Assembly (NCBI GenBank): GCA_002077045.2
Contig: KZ111141.1
Coordinates: 1,264,109 to 1,328,108, forward strand
Length of the DNA stretch: 64,000 bases
Direction: 5' to 3'
From: Rachicladosporium sp. CCFEE 5018
Taxonomy: Eukaryota > Ascomycota > Dothideomycetes > Cladosporiales > Cladosporiaceae
Positions 9,613-18,928 of this stretch are shown piece after piece. A model generated the notes under the pieces. The model searched no databases and was not told where the DNA came from. It saw only the letters and a list, made by a program, of their open reading frames with translations. Each line of letters opens with the position of its first letter. The stretch's first letter is position 1. The position numbers and the translations under genes were made by a program.

Positions 9613-11997
9613 TCAGCTTACCCACTGCGCAATGGTGACAGACGATGTGTATCCCATAGCCACAATGCCCAACACAATCATCCCGATGTCCAAAGACTTT
9701 GCCGCCGTCGACTCAGCGACGCCCTTGTAGTGCAAGAATGCTGGATATATGTAAACCAAGGGCACACATGCGAATGACCCAATCAGTGCCACAAACTTGT
9801 CCAGATCACTGGCACCAAAGATTGCAATCACTGCGCACATGCTTACGATCAGCGTCCGCAGCAGGTTCTTCTTCCACTTGATAGTCGATGAAGCCTTGCC
9901 AGTGGCTTTCTCGCCAAAGAGCTTCGTCTCAATGATGCGGACTGCGGGGAAGAGCTGGACTGGTTCGCCGACCAGTACCGCAAGTGAGTAGAGGAACTGT
10001 ACAGCATTGACCAGCTTGCTGTCCTGTGGGAAGTTGGAGATGATCTGGATCTTCGTGAACTCGCCGAAGGTGGCGTAGCAGAGCACGCCGATGGAGGTGA
10101 AGATACATGTGATGATGAACATGATCAAATAGAGTAGCTTGCTGAAGTGCTCAGGCTTGGCCATGCTGGATTGAATTGGTAGAATTAGGCCGATACCTTC
10201 GAACGTGAAGATCGCAGATCCGATGGTGAGGGTGAAAGACTCCGGGTTGAAGAGCTGGACACTCTCATTGATGCCATATTTCGCGAGACTGTGTATATCG
10301 TAGTACCAGATGTATGTTAGGCCGATCATGATGAAGAGATCGGCCAATAAAGCGGCGCCTCCAAGCTTGGAGATATTACGAATCAATCCTAGGGGTACGA
10401 GAACCACCAGCTGGATGGCGATCAAGCCAGGAATATCGAGAGGTAGGTTTCTGCGGTGTGTGACAGCTCGAAGGAACGAGTACAGATTCTCAGCCGTAAA
10501 GATCATGCCAGCGCAGACGAAGCCAAGTTGTGAAAGTCCGACAGAGGCGAGCACTAGTGACCGGAATCGTGGTCCAACGACGATCTCGCCCAACTCGCCG
10601 TAGCCGCCTCCGCCGTAGCGTTTGCGGGTTTCCAGTAATAAGTGAAAGCATACGCTCGTTATGATCGAGACCATAACCAAGGTGATTGACGAAAACAGGA
10701 TCCCGCCGTTGTTGAATGCCTTGGGCAAGAACATGATACCAGTACCGACGAACGCTTTCAGAAGTGTGAAGAAGGTCTTCACAGTACCCGCATCGCCCTG
10801 TGCTCGCATACGTTTGGAGCTCTTCCGTCTGCCAAGCAACGGCCGTCGCTCGTTTGGTTCCTCATGCTGTGACTCGGTCTCGTCATCGTCGTCAATGGCG
10901 GATTCATCATCGTCTGTGTCAGCAAGGTCTTCACCGGCAAAGCTGCCGTAAAGCTCCAAGAAGCCAACAAAGCTCTTCGTGACCGGGGTGGCTACCGTGC
11001 TGATGGATCGCTGAAGCCCTTGTCGTTGCAAGTACTGCCGCCGAAACCCGCCAGGTTGCACTTGCTCTCTTGCAGAAATCTCATTCGAGTCCAGTCCTTG
11101 TCGATGCGTGTGCGAGAAAGTAGCAGCTCGCTTTGGAGCATTTGCTCGGGCTTTGATCCGGTAGATGTCTCGGTGAATGTCGCCGCCCTGGAGCAGCAGA
11201 GAGTCCTGTTCTTCTTGAGGGTTGTGCTTGCTGTCTGGAGTCACGGCGCCCGAAGCTAGCACTTCTGGTGCTGCAGAGTAGCCATCTGGCAGATGTTGGT
11301 CGACTATAGCTGCTTCTCGNNNNNNNNNNNNNNNNNNNNNNNNNNNNNNNNNNNNNNNNNNNNNNNNNNNNNNNNNNNNNNNNNNNNNNNNNNNNNNNNN
11401 NNNNNNNNNNNNNNNNNNNGTCTTCACAGTACCCGCATCGCCCTGTGCTCGCATACGTTTGGAGCTCTTCCGTCTGCCAAGCAACGGCCGTCGCTCGTTT
11501 GGTTCCTCATGCTGTGACTCGGTCTCGTCATCGTCGTCAATGGCGGATTCATCATCGTCTGTGTCAGCAAGGTCTTCACCGGCAAAGCTGCCGTAAAGCT
11601 CCAAGAAGCCAACAAAGCTCTTCGTGGCCGGGGTGGCTACCGTGCTGATGGATCGCTGAAGCCCTTGTCGTTGCAAGTACTGCCGCCGAAACCCGCCAGG
11701 TTGCACTTGCTCTCTTGCAGAAATCTCATTCGAGTCCAGTCCTTGTCGATGCGTGTGCGAGAAAGTAGCAGCTCGCTTTGGAGCATTTGCTCGGGCTTTG
11801 ATCCGGTAGATGTCTCGGTGAATGTCGCCGCCCTGGAGCAGCAGAGAGTCCTGTTCTTCTTGAGGGTTGTGCTTGCTGTCTGGAGTCACGGCGCCCGAAG
11901 CTAGCACTTCTGGTGCTGCAGAGTAGCCATCTGGCAGATGTTGGTCGACTATAGCTGCTTCTCGCTGGCTGCGATCGCTTGCTGGGGTGTCCGTCAT
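9613..11997 (-). CDS. Vacuolar amino acid transporter (AVT3/AVT4-like), duplicated across an assembly gap
   Basis: Amino acid/auxin permease family transporter, probably exporting neutral amino acids from the vacuole. The start at 11997 gives MTDTPASDRS. As assembled, the gene is interrupted by 100 Ns and repeats its N-terminal region: 10775-11319 and 11420-11964 are the same sequence with one visible mismatch (10982 A, 11627 G; Ala versus Val). Joining 11997-11420 to 10774-9613 restores 1740 nt, 579 residues. The N-terminal ~190 residues are hydrophilic and acidic (TDDDESAIDDDDETES) and end in RRPLLGRRKSSKR, as in Avt3-type proteins. The first helix contains KAFVGTGIMFLPKAF, and about eleven membrane segments follow through VAMGYTSSVTIAQWVS. 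No intron is needed. A fusion or true internal repeat is unlikely because the repeat boundary coincides with the gap. Confidence 0.88.
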   Translation of the reverse strand: MTDTPASDRSQREAAIVDQHLPDGYSAAPEVLASGAVTPDSKHNPQEEQDSLLLQGGDIHRDIYRIKARANAPKRAATFSHTHRQGLDSNEISAREQVQPGGFRRQYLQRQGLQRSISTVATPATKSFVGFLELYGSFAGEDLADTDDDESAIDDDDETESQHEEPNERRPLLGRRKSSKRMRAQGDAGTVKXXXXXXXXXXXXXXXXXXXXXXXXXXXXXXXXXXREAAIVDQHLPDGYSAAPEVLASGAVTPDSKHNPQEEQDSLLLQGGDIHRDIYRIKARANAPKRAATFSHTHRQGLDSNEISAREQVQPGGFRRQYLQRQGLQRSISTVATPVTKSFVGFLELYGSFAGEDLADTDDDESAIDDDDETESQHEEPNERRPLLGRRKSSKRMRAQGDAGTVKTFFTLLKAFVGTGIMFLPKAFNNGGILFSSITLVMVSIITSVCFHLLLETRKRYGGGGYGELGEIVVGPRFRSLVLASVGLSQLGFVCAGMIFTAENLYSFLRAVTHRRNLPLDIPGLIAIQLVVLVPLGLIRNISKLGGAALLADLFIMIGLTYIWYYDIHSLAKYGINESVQLFNPESFTLTIGSAIFTFEGIGLILPIQSSMAKPEHFSKLLYLIMFIITCIFTSIGVLCYATFGEFTKIQIISNFPQDSKLVNAVQFLYSLAVLVGEPVQLFPAVRIIETKLFGEKATGKASSTIKWKKNLLRTLIVSMCAVIAIFGASDLDKFVALIGSFACVPLVYIYPAFLHYKGVAESTAAKSLDIGMIVLGIVAMGYTSSVTIAQWVS
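10775..11319. repeat. Contig-end overlap, first copy
   Basis: These 545 bp correspond base for base to 11420-11964 (offset 645), with one difference noticed at 10982/11627. They are the right end of the contig before the first gap. The near-identity and the position at the gap indicate two overlapping contig ends that were scaffolded but not merged. Confidence 0.95.
11320..11419. other. Assembly gap (100 N)
   Basis: Exactly 100 undetermined bases, the conventional size for a gap of unknown length. The flanks overlap by 545 bp, so the real gap is negative and no sequence need be missing. Confidence 0.99.
11420..11964. repeat. Contig-end overlap, second copy
   Basis: This is the left end of the second contig and repeats 10775-11319. 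It carries G at 11627 where the first copy has A at 10982, changing one Val/Ala codon in the transporter. That single difference could be an allelic variant or a sequencing error. Confidence 0.95.
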
Positions 11998-13012
11998 GAT
12001 GCAGGTAGCTTTTGTTCTCGATGGACACAGAACACTCGACACCCACGCTGACAACCGAAAAGTGAGGTCCACGCGAGATCTGATAAATGAAATGCTCTCT
12101 CTATCCCTCTGTCTTCCACCTGCCACAAGTGGAAAATACAGTACTCTCGCCCGGATGATGCAAACTTTACGTGGCACGTGGCTGTGCACCTGCAGGCGCG
12201 TCAAAGCTTAACCGCGGTCAAGCCACGGACACCCGAGCTCCATGTGTATTTGCATCGATTCATGATATGATCATCTCAACCAATAAGTTTCCTGCATGCA
12301 GACGGCAGCGAGGAAGATGCTGATCGCTGTATTCGTCTTCGGACGTCGAACACACGGCAGTCGCGACTTCGACGGATTCTGCACTCGGGAAGACGAATAC
12401 TTCGCGGATCACGGCCGTTCGGCGACGTACAGACGAAGTGTAGTCTGACTTTTCAACCCTAAGCATCGTATCGTGGTCAGTCAGTGCTGATTGCGTGCAG
12501 TTGTCAATTTGATGTCCCTGTATAAAGGTAAAAGCTTGGGACTTACAACGTATCTCATGAGAGGCATCCGTGCAGGTCAATATGCAGCTACGCGGGGCTG
12601 ATGCAGGCCTGGTGTGCTCAGCCTGTTCGCGTAGAGTAGGTCCGTATGTGGCCAACTTTGGACGCAGCAATCGATGCTGTTCGTGACTTTCGATTGGGTG
12701 TCAGACCGCTTTCCAAAGAGGGATTGAGTGGGCAACGTCGGTTTATGCCCCAGTCGCTCTGAGGTGAAGTCGATGTCTGGTTCTGATCATACACTCGCGT
12801 AAGTGGTCTCTTCGCGAGCGTATGCTGTTCAGAGACAGGTATCGCATAGCGCCTGGAGAACAGCGCGAGGCCCGTGGACTGATCCTGGTCGACTTAGTCT
12901 GCACAACCAACTCGACGGGCTCTCCTCTGGAGGTAGGTGATCTTGAACCGGGCCCGGCCGATGGAAGCAGAAGTTGCTTCATATCGGGAACTCGACAGTC
13001 TCGAACCTCGTC
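11998..13012. other. Divergent intergenic region, transporter and WD40 gene
   Basis: A 1-kb spacer between the transporter start (11997, minus) and the WD40 gene start (13013, plus); it contains both promoters. A minus-strand frame at 12260-12670 is open for 136 codons but shows no domain or plausible start context, so I leave it as noncoding. Nothing else was recognised. Confidence 0.4.
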
Positions 13013-15838
13013 ATGGCAGACCCATTGACAGCTATCGGGAGCGCGGCTGCCATACTCCAAATTACTGGGCAAGCATGGCAACTGGGCAAAGCGCTGCAGA
13101 AATTCTACAGAGAGACACAGCACATCGACGAGACAGTCAAGCTGCTTGGCGTGGAAGTCGAGTCACTCGGCGATAGCTGTGACCTGGTGCATGAGCAACT
13201 GGAAAGCATTGTGAACGTCGAAGCAGCCTCTGGTGCGTCAGCTTATGATCGAGATGGAAAGCTCTGGAGAACTGTGTGTGCCGAGGCCGACCAATGCAGA
13301 AATACTCTGGATGGACTTCGCAAGATTGTCGATCGGGTCAAAGGAGATCGATCGAGTTTCACGGCGCAAGCGATGCGTCAAGTCAAGCTGAACAAAAACA
13401 AAGAAAACATCGAAGGTATTCGTCAACGAATCGGCCTCCATTCGCAAAGTCTCCAGACCGTTCTCCAAGTCATCAACATCAGAGTAGCTCACCTTGCACC
13501 GAGCTATGCCAATCAGGAACTGCGTCCGCGCCTCGACGGGCTTAGCAAACAGATTACGATGCTGCAAAGCACAGTGAATCAGCTCAAGCAGCAAGGTGCT
13601 TCAGTCGATGTGACTGACGCTCTCGTCACCTGCGCACAAGATGCCATGAGTAGTGGGACTACGCTCTATGAGGCCAGTGTGGCCGATGGGTCGATTTACT
13701 GTGGCCGCAGTGGAGAAGACACTAATTTGAGAGTGGCCGCTTGGGTTGGCACCCTGGAGTCGCTTCACGAAGCGAAAAGCAGTTCGGATGACCAGTCCTA
13801 CGCACTAACAGTGTTCACTGACGACGACAAGTACTTGCTTGCTTCCGACGAAACCCCATGGACAACTGATGGCGAAGCGATCGATACTGGTGCTGGCGCA
13901 GGACCTGATATACACGATGACGAGCACTATCTTGAATCTGCGATGGCTACAAGCATGCTAAACGAGGGCAAAGACGCCTTCGACAACGGCAAGTGGACAG
14001 ATGCGGACCAACTCTTGAAGGAGGCGCTTTCGATACTTGATCAGCTGCCATCAAGCTCTAGGCCACCCCACGATACCTTTGAGTTGCAGTACATGCTGGC
14101 AGCGTGTGCTTTCCCCGTGGGAGATCTCGCTGTAACCCGAGATGCGCTCTTGAGTCTGACGCAGCGCATGCCACGCACCGATAGACAACGCATCATCATT
14201 TGCGATGCACGATGCCTCCTGTCTCGACTCTACGTTCGAACAGGTGAGCTAGACCTAGCTCGTGTCTCGAGCACTAGTGCTGGCGATGGCCGTCGGCGTC
14301 TACTGAGTGGTAATCACGAATCGTACTTCGGAGCGCTTGCATTGTCATCACGTATCTATCAGATGTTGGACAATCCCGTGCGAGCTCGCATAGTCGGGAC
14401 CATGATCCCTGAGCCACACAGGGCCGATGCTTTTGCTGCAGCTGATGCAGTCTTTGCAACGGATGCAATGCTCGCCAGTACGACCACTGATCAGGAGCAG
14501 CGCTTGCAGAATTCGGCTGTGTTACCTCTGCGAAGTGAAAGCTATCAATTTGCCACCTCCACCGTACAATCTGATCGCCATCCATCGACATTGCCGGGTT
14601 CGTGGGTCGATCACGATCAGTCAGCTAAGGTGTCGATCAACGCTCGACCAGCAGACCGGGATGCACTTCAGAGCTCGAGACCCGCCGTGGATGGTGTCCC
14701 GCTCTTTGCGACTCAGCATACGTTAGCCTCGATCGATGCGAGGCAATCAAATAACGACTCAGCCTTTTCCTCAGATACTTTAACGCCTGGCACGACACCA
14801 CAGCTGGAGCTCCGATGGTCCAAAGCCCAGCACATTGCTGCACACAAGAACACTGTGCAGTCCGTGAGGTTCTCACCAGATAGCAAGCTCATAGCATCAG
14901 CGTCATGGGATAAGTCTTGCAAGCTTTGGGACACGACGACTGGCAAATTGGTATATGGCTTCAAAGGTGATGCGAGGTTTCTCAGTGTCGCTTTCTCACC
15001 AGATGGCTCACTGCTAGCCTGTGGCTCCTTCGACCATGTAATACGAGTGTATGGCACAAAGACTTTTGCTATAGCACAACAGCTGGGAACGGGCGTATCA
15101 CTCAAGTCAGGAGACGACTGGTCGCACGCGGTCTGTGGAGTCGCATTCTCTCCTGACGGCGAGCTGCTGGCGGGAGCTTACGAGGACAGAGTGATTCGTG
15201 TCTGGAATGTGGCCCGGGGTACGAAGGTGATGCATCTTGAGGGCCATGCGAAGGGAATCATGTGTGCGATCTTCTCACCCGACGGGCGTCTGATAGCTTC
15301 TGCGGCAGATGACCAGACAGTGCGCATTTGGGACGTGGCTTCGGGAGCAGAAATATGGAAGCTAGAGGGCCATACGCATGTGGTGAGGAGCGTAGCGTTC
15401 TCGCCAGACGGTAAGCTACTAGCATCAGGATCTAAAGACATCACTGTGAAGCTCTGGAGAACAGACACCTGGCAATTGGAGAGGACATTTGAGGGTCACG
15501 GTAAATTCTTCGGTGAAGTTGCATTCTCACCCGACGGTAAACTCCTGGCTTCGAACTCTCATGATGTAGTGTTCCGAACTTGGGACATTGCCACCGGAAC
15601 TCAACAATCGGGAGTCGTCAAGGGCAGCGGCGACGATGGATTTAGCGTTGCTTTCTCGCCGAATGGCCGACTGCTAGCTTACGCCGTTTGGAATCAGATT
15701 ATCCTTTGGGACAGAGAGGAGACAGGTCGCCTTGCCCCGATAGGTATTCCGCGATCTGGGAATGACATCGGGCGTTCACTCAGAAAAGCTGTTGCACCTA
15801 TACCACCAAAAGGTCGCTTGCGACGGCTTTTCTCGTAG
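13013..15838 (+). CDS. Helo-like N-terminal / TPR-like / WD40 protein lacking NACHT
   Basis: A 941-residue intronless protein with the ends of a fungal NLR (STAND) receptor but no nucleotide-binding core. The first in-frame ATG is at 13013; the frame opens at 12974 without ATG. Residues 1 to ~165 (MADPLTAIGSAAAILQITG, then helical) resemble the Helo-like N-terminal domain found on fungal STAND proteins. A coiled, polar linker follows. Residues ~302-460 are helical and TPR-like (ALSILDQLP, ARCLLSRLYVRTGELDLA). Residues ~596-901 form seven WD40 repeats with nearly invariant FSPDGKLLAS cores, enough for one closed propeller. No Walker A motif is present anywhere. The tail is basic (RSLRKAVAPIPPKGRLRRLFS). 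The role is unknown; a signalling or heterokaryon-incompatibility relative is inference from architecture. Confidence 0.8.
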   Translation: MADPLTAIGSAAAILQITGQAWQLGKALQKFYRETQHIDETVKLLGVEVESLGDSCDLVHEQLESIVNVEAASGASAYDRDGKLWRTVCAEADQCRNTLDGLRKIVDRVKGDRSSFTAQAMRQVKLNKNKENIEGIRQRIGLHSQSLQTVLQVINIRVAHLAPSYANQELRPRLDGLSKQITMLQSTVNQLKQQGASVDVTDALVTCAQDAMSSGTTLYEASVADGSIYCGRSGEDTNLRVAAWVGTLESLHEAKSSSDDQSYALTVFTDDDKYLLASDETPWTTDGEAIDTGAGAGPDIHDDEHYLESAMATSMLNEGKDAFDNGKWTDADQLLKEALSILDQLPSSSRPPHDTFELQYMLAACAFPVGDLAVTRDALLSLTQRMPRTDRQRIIICDARCLLSRLYVRTGELDLARVSSTSAGDGRRRLLSGNHESYFGALALSSRIYQMLDNPVRARIVGTMIPEPHRADAFAAADAVFATDAMLASTTTDQEQRLQNSAVLPLRSESYQFATSTVQSDRHPSTLPGSWVDHDQSAKVSINARPADRDALQSSRPAVDGVPLFATQHTLASIDARQSNNDSAFSSDTLTPGTTPQLELRWSKAQHIAAHKNTVQSVRFSPDSKLIASASWDKSCKLWDTTTGKLVYGFKGDARFLSVAFSPDGSLLACGSFDHVIRVYGTKTFAIAQQLGTGVSLKSGDDWSHAVCGVAFSPDGELLAGAYEDRVIRVWNVARGTKVMHLEGHAKGIMCAIFSPDGRLIASAADDQTVRIWDVASGAEIWKLEGHTHVVRSVAFSPDGKLLASGSKDITVKLWRTDTWQLERTFEGHGKFFGEVAFSPDGKLLASNSHDVVFRTWDIATGTQQSGVVKGSGDDGFSVAFSPNGRLLAYAVWNQIILWDREETGRLAPIGIPRSGNDIGRSLRKAVAPIPPKGRLRRLFS

Positions 15839-16100
15839 AGTAGGTGGCCAAATAAGTGGTCTCCCTTCCACGTCGCTATCGCCTGCGCCTTAATTTGGAT
15901 GCTCCTGAATGTGGTCTGGTGGAAGATTATGACCCCTGGTCGTCAGCGGCTGGATGTAGTGCCCAATGTACTGATGCGAACTACCTGCTCGGTACCAAAC
16001 ATGAGATCCCACGCCGACAAGGTAGGCTGGGGCACCCCTTACACGGGTTTTGAAAGTTATGATACAAGTCCAACTGCTCCATGCCTATTTTACACGCGAT

Positions 16101-17369
16101 CTACTCGGCAACCCAGACAGCCGCCATACCCATACCAGTACCGACACACATACTGCTCACGCCCACCTTCTTGCCCGTCCTCTTCAGCTCGTACAAAAGC
16201 GTAGACACTTGCCTAGCTCCAGTGCAGCCCAGCGGGTGTCCAAAAGCAATCGCACCACCTTTGGGATTGATCTTCGCCTCTGGGATCTTGAGCTCCTTTG
16301 CGCACCACAGGCATTGACTTGCAAACGCCTCGTTGATCTCGTAGATATCCACATCGTCAATTGAGATGCCTGCCTTCTCGAGCGCGACAGGGATCGCCTT
16401 CCAAGGTCCGATGCCCATCAGAAGAGGTGGCACGCCAACGACGGAAGCGGCGACGTACTTGCCAATGATCTTCTGTCCGAGTCCTTCAGCGGTAGATCGC
16501 TTCATCATGAGCACCGCTGCAGCACCGTCTGAGATCTGCGATGCATTACCAGCATGCATTGTGCCAGTCTTTGAGAATGCAGCCTTGATCTTGCCCAAGC
16601 TCTCCACAGTTACCTCCCTCACTCCATCGTCTTTCGCAACAGTGATCTCCTTCTCCTCATCCGTCTTCGGGTCCGTCCACTTCACCTTCAATGGTACAAT
16701 CTCATCATCAAACAATCCCTGTTTCTGTGCCTCGAGTGCTTTCTTATAGCTGTTCGCAGCGAACTCATCCTGGCTCTTGCGATCAATGCCGTAGTCTTTT
16801 GCCATCTGTTCTGAAAGCTGACCCATGGGCACTTTGCACTCAGCAGCTTTCTTGTTGCTCTCCAGCTGCTCAGAGAACTCTGATACAGCTTGTGGGCCGT
16901 ACTGTGTAGACATGCTCTCCACTCCCGCGCCCACGCCGATCTCGATCATGCCCGCCTTGATCGCGTTCGCGACATCTACGCAAGCTTGTAGCCCAGATGA
17001 GCATTGTCGGTTCAGACTCCGCACGCCGGCGCTCTCCGGGAAGCCTGCGGCGAGGGCTGCGGCTCTGAACTCGGTTGCGCCGCCACCTGGTGCTAGCACA
17101 GTGCCGACGGAGATGTCTTCTACGAGTTTAGGATCGATGCCAGAGCGCTCGATGAGAGCCTTAAAAGCTCCTGTGAGAAGGTCCGCGGCTTGAGTCTCTT
17201 TGAAGCCGCCTTTGCCGCCTTTTGTTAGTGGCGTACGCAGAGCTGCTGTGACCACGATGTCGTCTGGGCGCTTCTCAATCAGACCTGGGCGGCCGGAAGC
17301 GTTCATGTGGTGGCGGACTTGATCGAGGCGGGATGCTGCGTGGGACTGGTCGGTGGTTTGGGTGGCCAT
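16101..17369 (-). CDS. POT1: Peroxisomal 3-ketoacyl-CoA thiolase
   Basis: Catalyses the last step of peroxisomal beta-oxidation, cleaving 3-ketoacyl-CoA with CoA to acetyl-CoA and a shortened acyl-CoA. The 422-residue intronless frame has the normal length. The nucleophile is Cys123 in NRQCSSGLQA. The conserved GHPLGCTGARQ (His378) and SMCVGTGMG (Cys408) blocks supply the other catalytic residues. Near the N-terminus, residues 14-22 read RLDQVRHHM, close to the PTS2 peroxisomal signal RLx5HL but with Met in place of Leu/Ala at the last position. PTS2 import would need Pex7. A cytosolic acetyl-CoA acetyltransferase is less likely because of this N-terminal extension and the family-specific FRAAALAAGFPE segment. 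The gene lies on the minus strand, upstream of and in the same direction as the RraA-like gene of block A. Confidence 0.94.
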   Translation of the reverse strand: MATQTTDQSHAASRLDQVRHHMNASGRPGLIEKRPDDIVVTAALRTPLTKGGKGGFKETQAADLLTGAFKALIERSGIDPKLVEDISVGTVLAPGGGATEFRAAALAAGFPESAGVRSLNRQCSSGLQACVDVANAIKAGMIEIGVGAGVESMSTQYGPQAVSEFSEQLESNKKAAECKVPMGQLSEQMAKDYGIDRKSQDEFAANSYKKALEAQKQGLFDDEIVPLKVKWTDPKTDEEKEITVAKDDGVREVTVESLGKIKAAFSKTGTMHAGNASQISDGAAAVLMMKRSTAEGLGQKIIGKYVAASVVGVPPLLMGIGPWKAIPVALEKAGISIDDVDIYEINEAFASQCLWCAKELKIPEAKINPKGGAIAFGHPLGCTGARQVSTLLYELKRTGKKVGVSSMCVGTGMGMAAVWVAE

Positions 17370-17757
17370 GATGGGTGGTGAGATCCTGGGATGCTGAGGA
17401 AAGCGCGGTTGCTATGCTGGTATGCTGGTGGATTCTGGTGAGGACTGGAAATGTGAGAGATGGTAGGTACTTAGCTTGTGTTTCCACATGTGATCATGCT
17501 GTCAGGTGCCATCCAGGTACACAGCGGCTGATAAGCTCGCCTCGGCACCGCGGCTGAGCATGTGAACGCACAAGTTCACTTGATGATGGTCCGTGCCACG
17601 AAACTAGCTCGTGACATATCTGTTGCGCCGAGAGAGGAAAAATGGCGGTCACGACAGAACATAGAATCGTGGAGGCGAATCTGCGATGGAATACCAGGAC
17701 GAATGAATGAAAGGACTTAGGGGAAGAAAGGTCGCCTGGGAAGACCTGTCGCGTAAC
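17370..17757. other. Intergenic, thiolase 5' region
   Basis: These 388 bp lie between the 3' end of the RraA-like gene and the thiolase start, both on the minus strand, so they hold the thiolase promoter. No clear oleate-type or other regulatory motif was identified. Confidence 0.4.
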
Positions 17758-18606
17758 TTATTTCGCATTCACATAGTGCCCTCGATGCCTCTTGAATGCT
17801 TCCGTCAAGTCAACACCAGCATTGACATCCTTCAACACATTGTCATCAGCTTCCTTCAATCCCGGTAGCAGCTTCATGACATCCTCCAGCTTGTCTGCAG
17901 GGACGATGGTGATGCCTCTCTCTGCCTCCTCTGCAACGATGATATCGCCAGCATTGACGACCAGACCACCGACATGCAACGGCACATCAAATGCCCAAGG
18001 CTTCGCTTCCATCGACGTTCCGACCGTACTAATACCCTTCGACCACACTTGGAATTTGCCATCATTGCAAAGCTCGCGACAAGCTGCAATATCCCGGGAA
18101 CGGCCATGTATCACTGCAGCTTTGACGCCTCGATGCTTGAGTCTCGAGGCGACAATGTCGCCGAGTAGGGCACAAAGCTGACCGTCGGGCTGTTGCATGA
18201 GTACTACAGTACTGGGCGTAGGACAATCGGTCCAGTGCTTATCCGACGGTATGTTCGACTCGGCCGGTGTGTATTGTGCCCGGGGATGACTGGGTTGTTG
18301 GTTCTTGTCGACGAAGAGAATGGTGCTGATCGGTGCAACGAGACAAGGGGCTGGAGATCCAGTGCGAGGTATCGGTACTGTAGACTATCAGCATATACGG
18401 TGACTATGAGCTGAGAAGTGGTTCGAGATACTGACAAACGTTCGGAAGGAACCCAGCTTGTGGTACTTTCAGCTTGAGGAGAGCATCTGCTACCTACTGC
18501 GGTCAGCTTGGTTATAAATTGCAGTCGATGAACAGCTCACATCGCAACATGAGTACGCCTTCTCTATCTCTTTACACGCGGCATCGATATTCGTTCGGCT
18601 CGCCAT
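17758..18606 (-). CDS. RraA-like aldolase/decarboxylase, copy A
   Basis: Member of the RraA / 4-hydroxy-4-methyl-2-oxoglutarate aldolase family; fungal members are likely oxaloacetate decarboxylase or HMG aldolase-type lyases. Exons 18606-18541, 18493-18436 and 18377-17758 total 744 nt, 247 residues. Intron 1 (18494-18540) is clear. Intron 2 (18378-18435, GTCAGT..CTACAG) was chosen because it keeps the family frame; a GTTTGT donor four bases upstream would break it. The protein begins MASRTNIDAACKEIEKAYSC, then ADALLKLKVPQAGFLP. The active-site region is AAVIHGRSRDIAACRELC, with the metal-binding Arg-Asp, followed by VGGLVVNAGDIIVAEEAERG. Copy B is cut by the gap at the position equivalent to 17975. 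Confidence 0.82.
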
Positions 18607-18928
18607 AATCTACCACAAGTTTTGGTTCTGTCAATTCGAGTGCAGCGAAAAGCAGGCCAGAAGTTGCGCACAGATTACCTTACTTTCAGAGCCTGGTTCG
18701 ATCCGTGAAGTAGCTTAAAAAAGGGTTCTTGCGCGCGAGACATACAAACAGTGTTGGAACTGCAATGCGGGGTTCGAAGCTTCTCCAAGAATTTCCTATA
18801 GAGCACATTTCGTCTACTGTGCTGTCCATGTAAGTATCTGAGAAGCGTGCATATGACGCGGATAGTGTGAAAGAGGAACGCTCCCACGTGGCGTCTCGTG
18901 CAATGGCGCTGCCAGGTGAAGCACCTCG
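18607..18928. other. Intergenic between RraA-like gene and CutC, copy A
   Basis: A 322-bp spacer between the CutC 3' end and the RraA-like start, both on the minus strand. It should hold the RraA-like promoter. No motif or small gene was recognised. Confidence 0.4.

Noticed and set aside
9613..12204. An 863-codon open frame spanning the first gap, suggesting a transporter with a duplicated N-terminus and an upstream start at 12204.
   Set aside because: The repeat is the contig overlap, the Ns only happen to keep the frame, and the residues before 11997 do not resemble the family.
12260..12670. 136-codon minus-strand open frame upstream of the WD40 gene.
   Set aside because: No domain, no clear start context and a composition like translated noncoding DNA.
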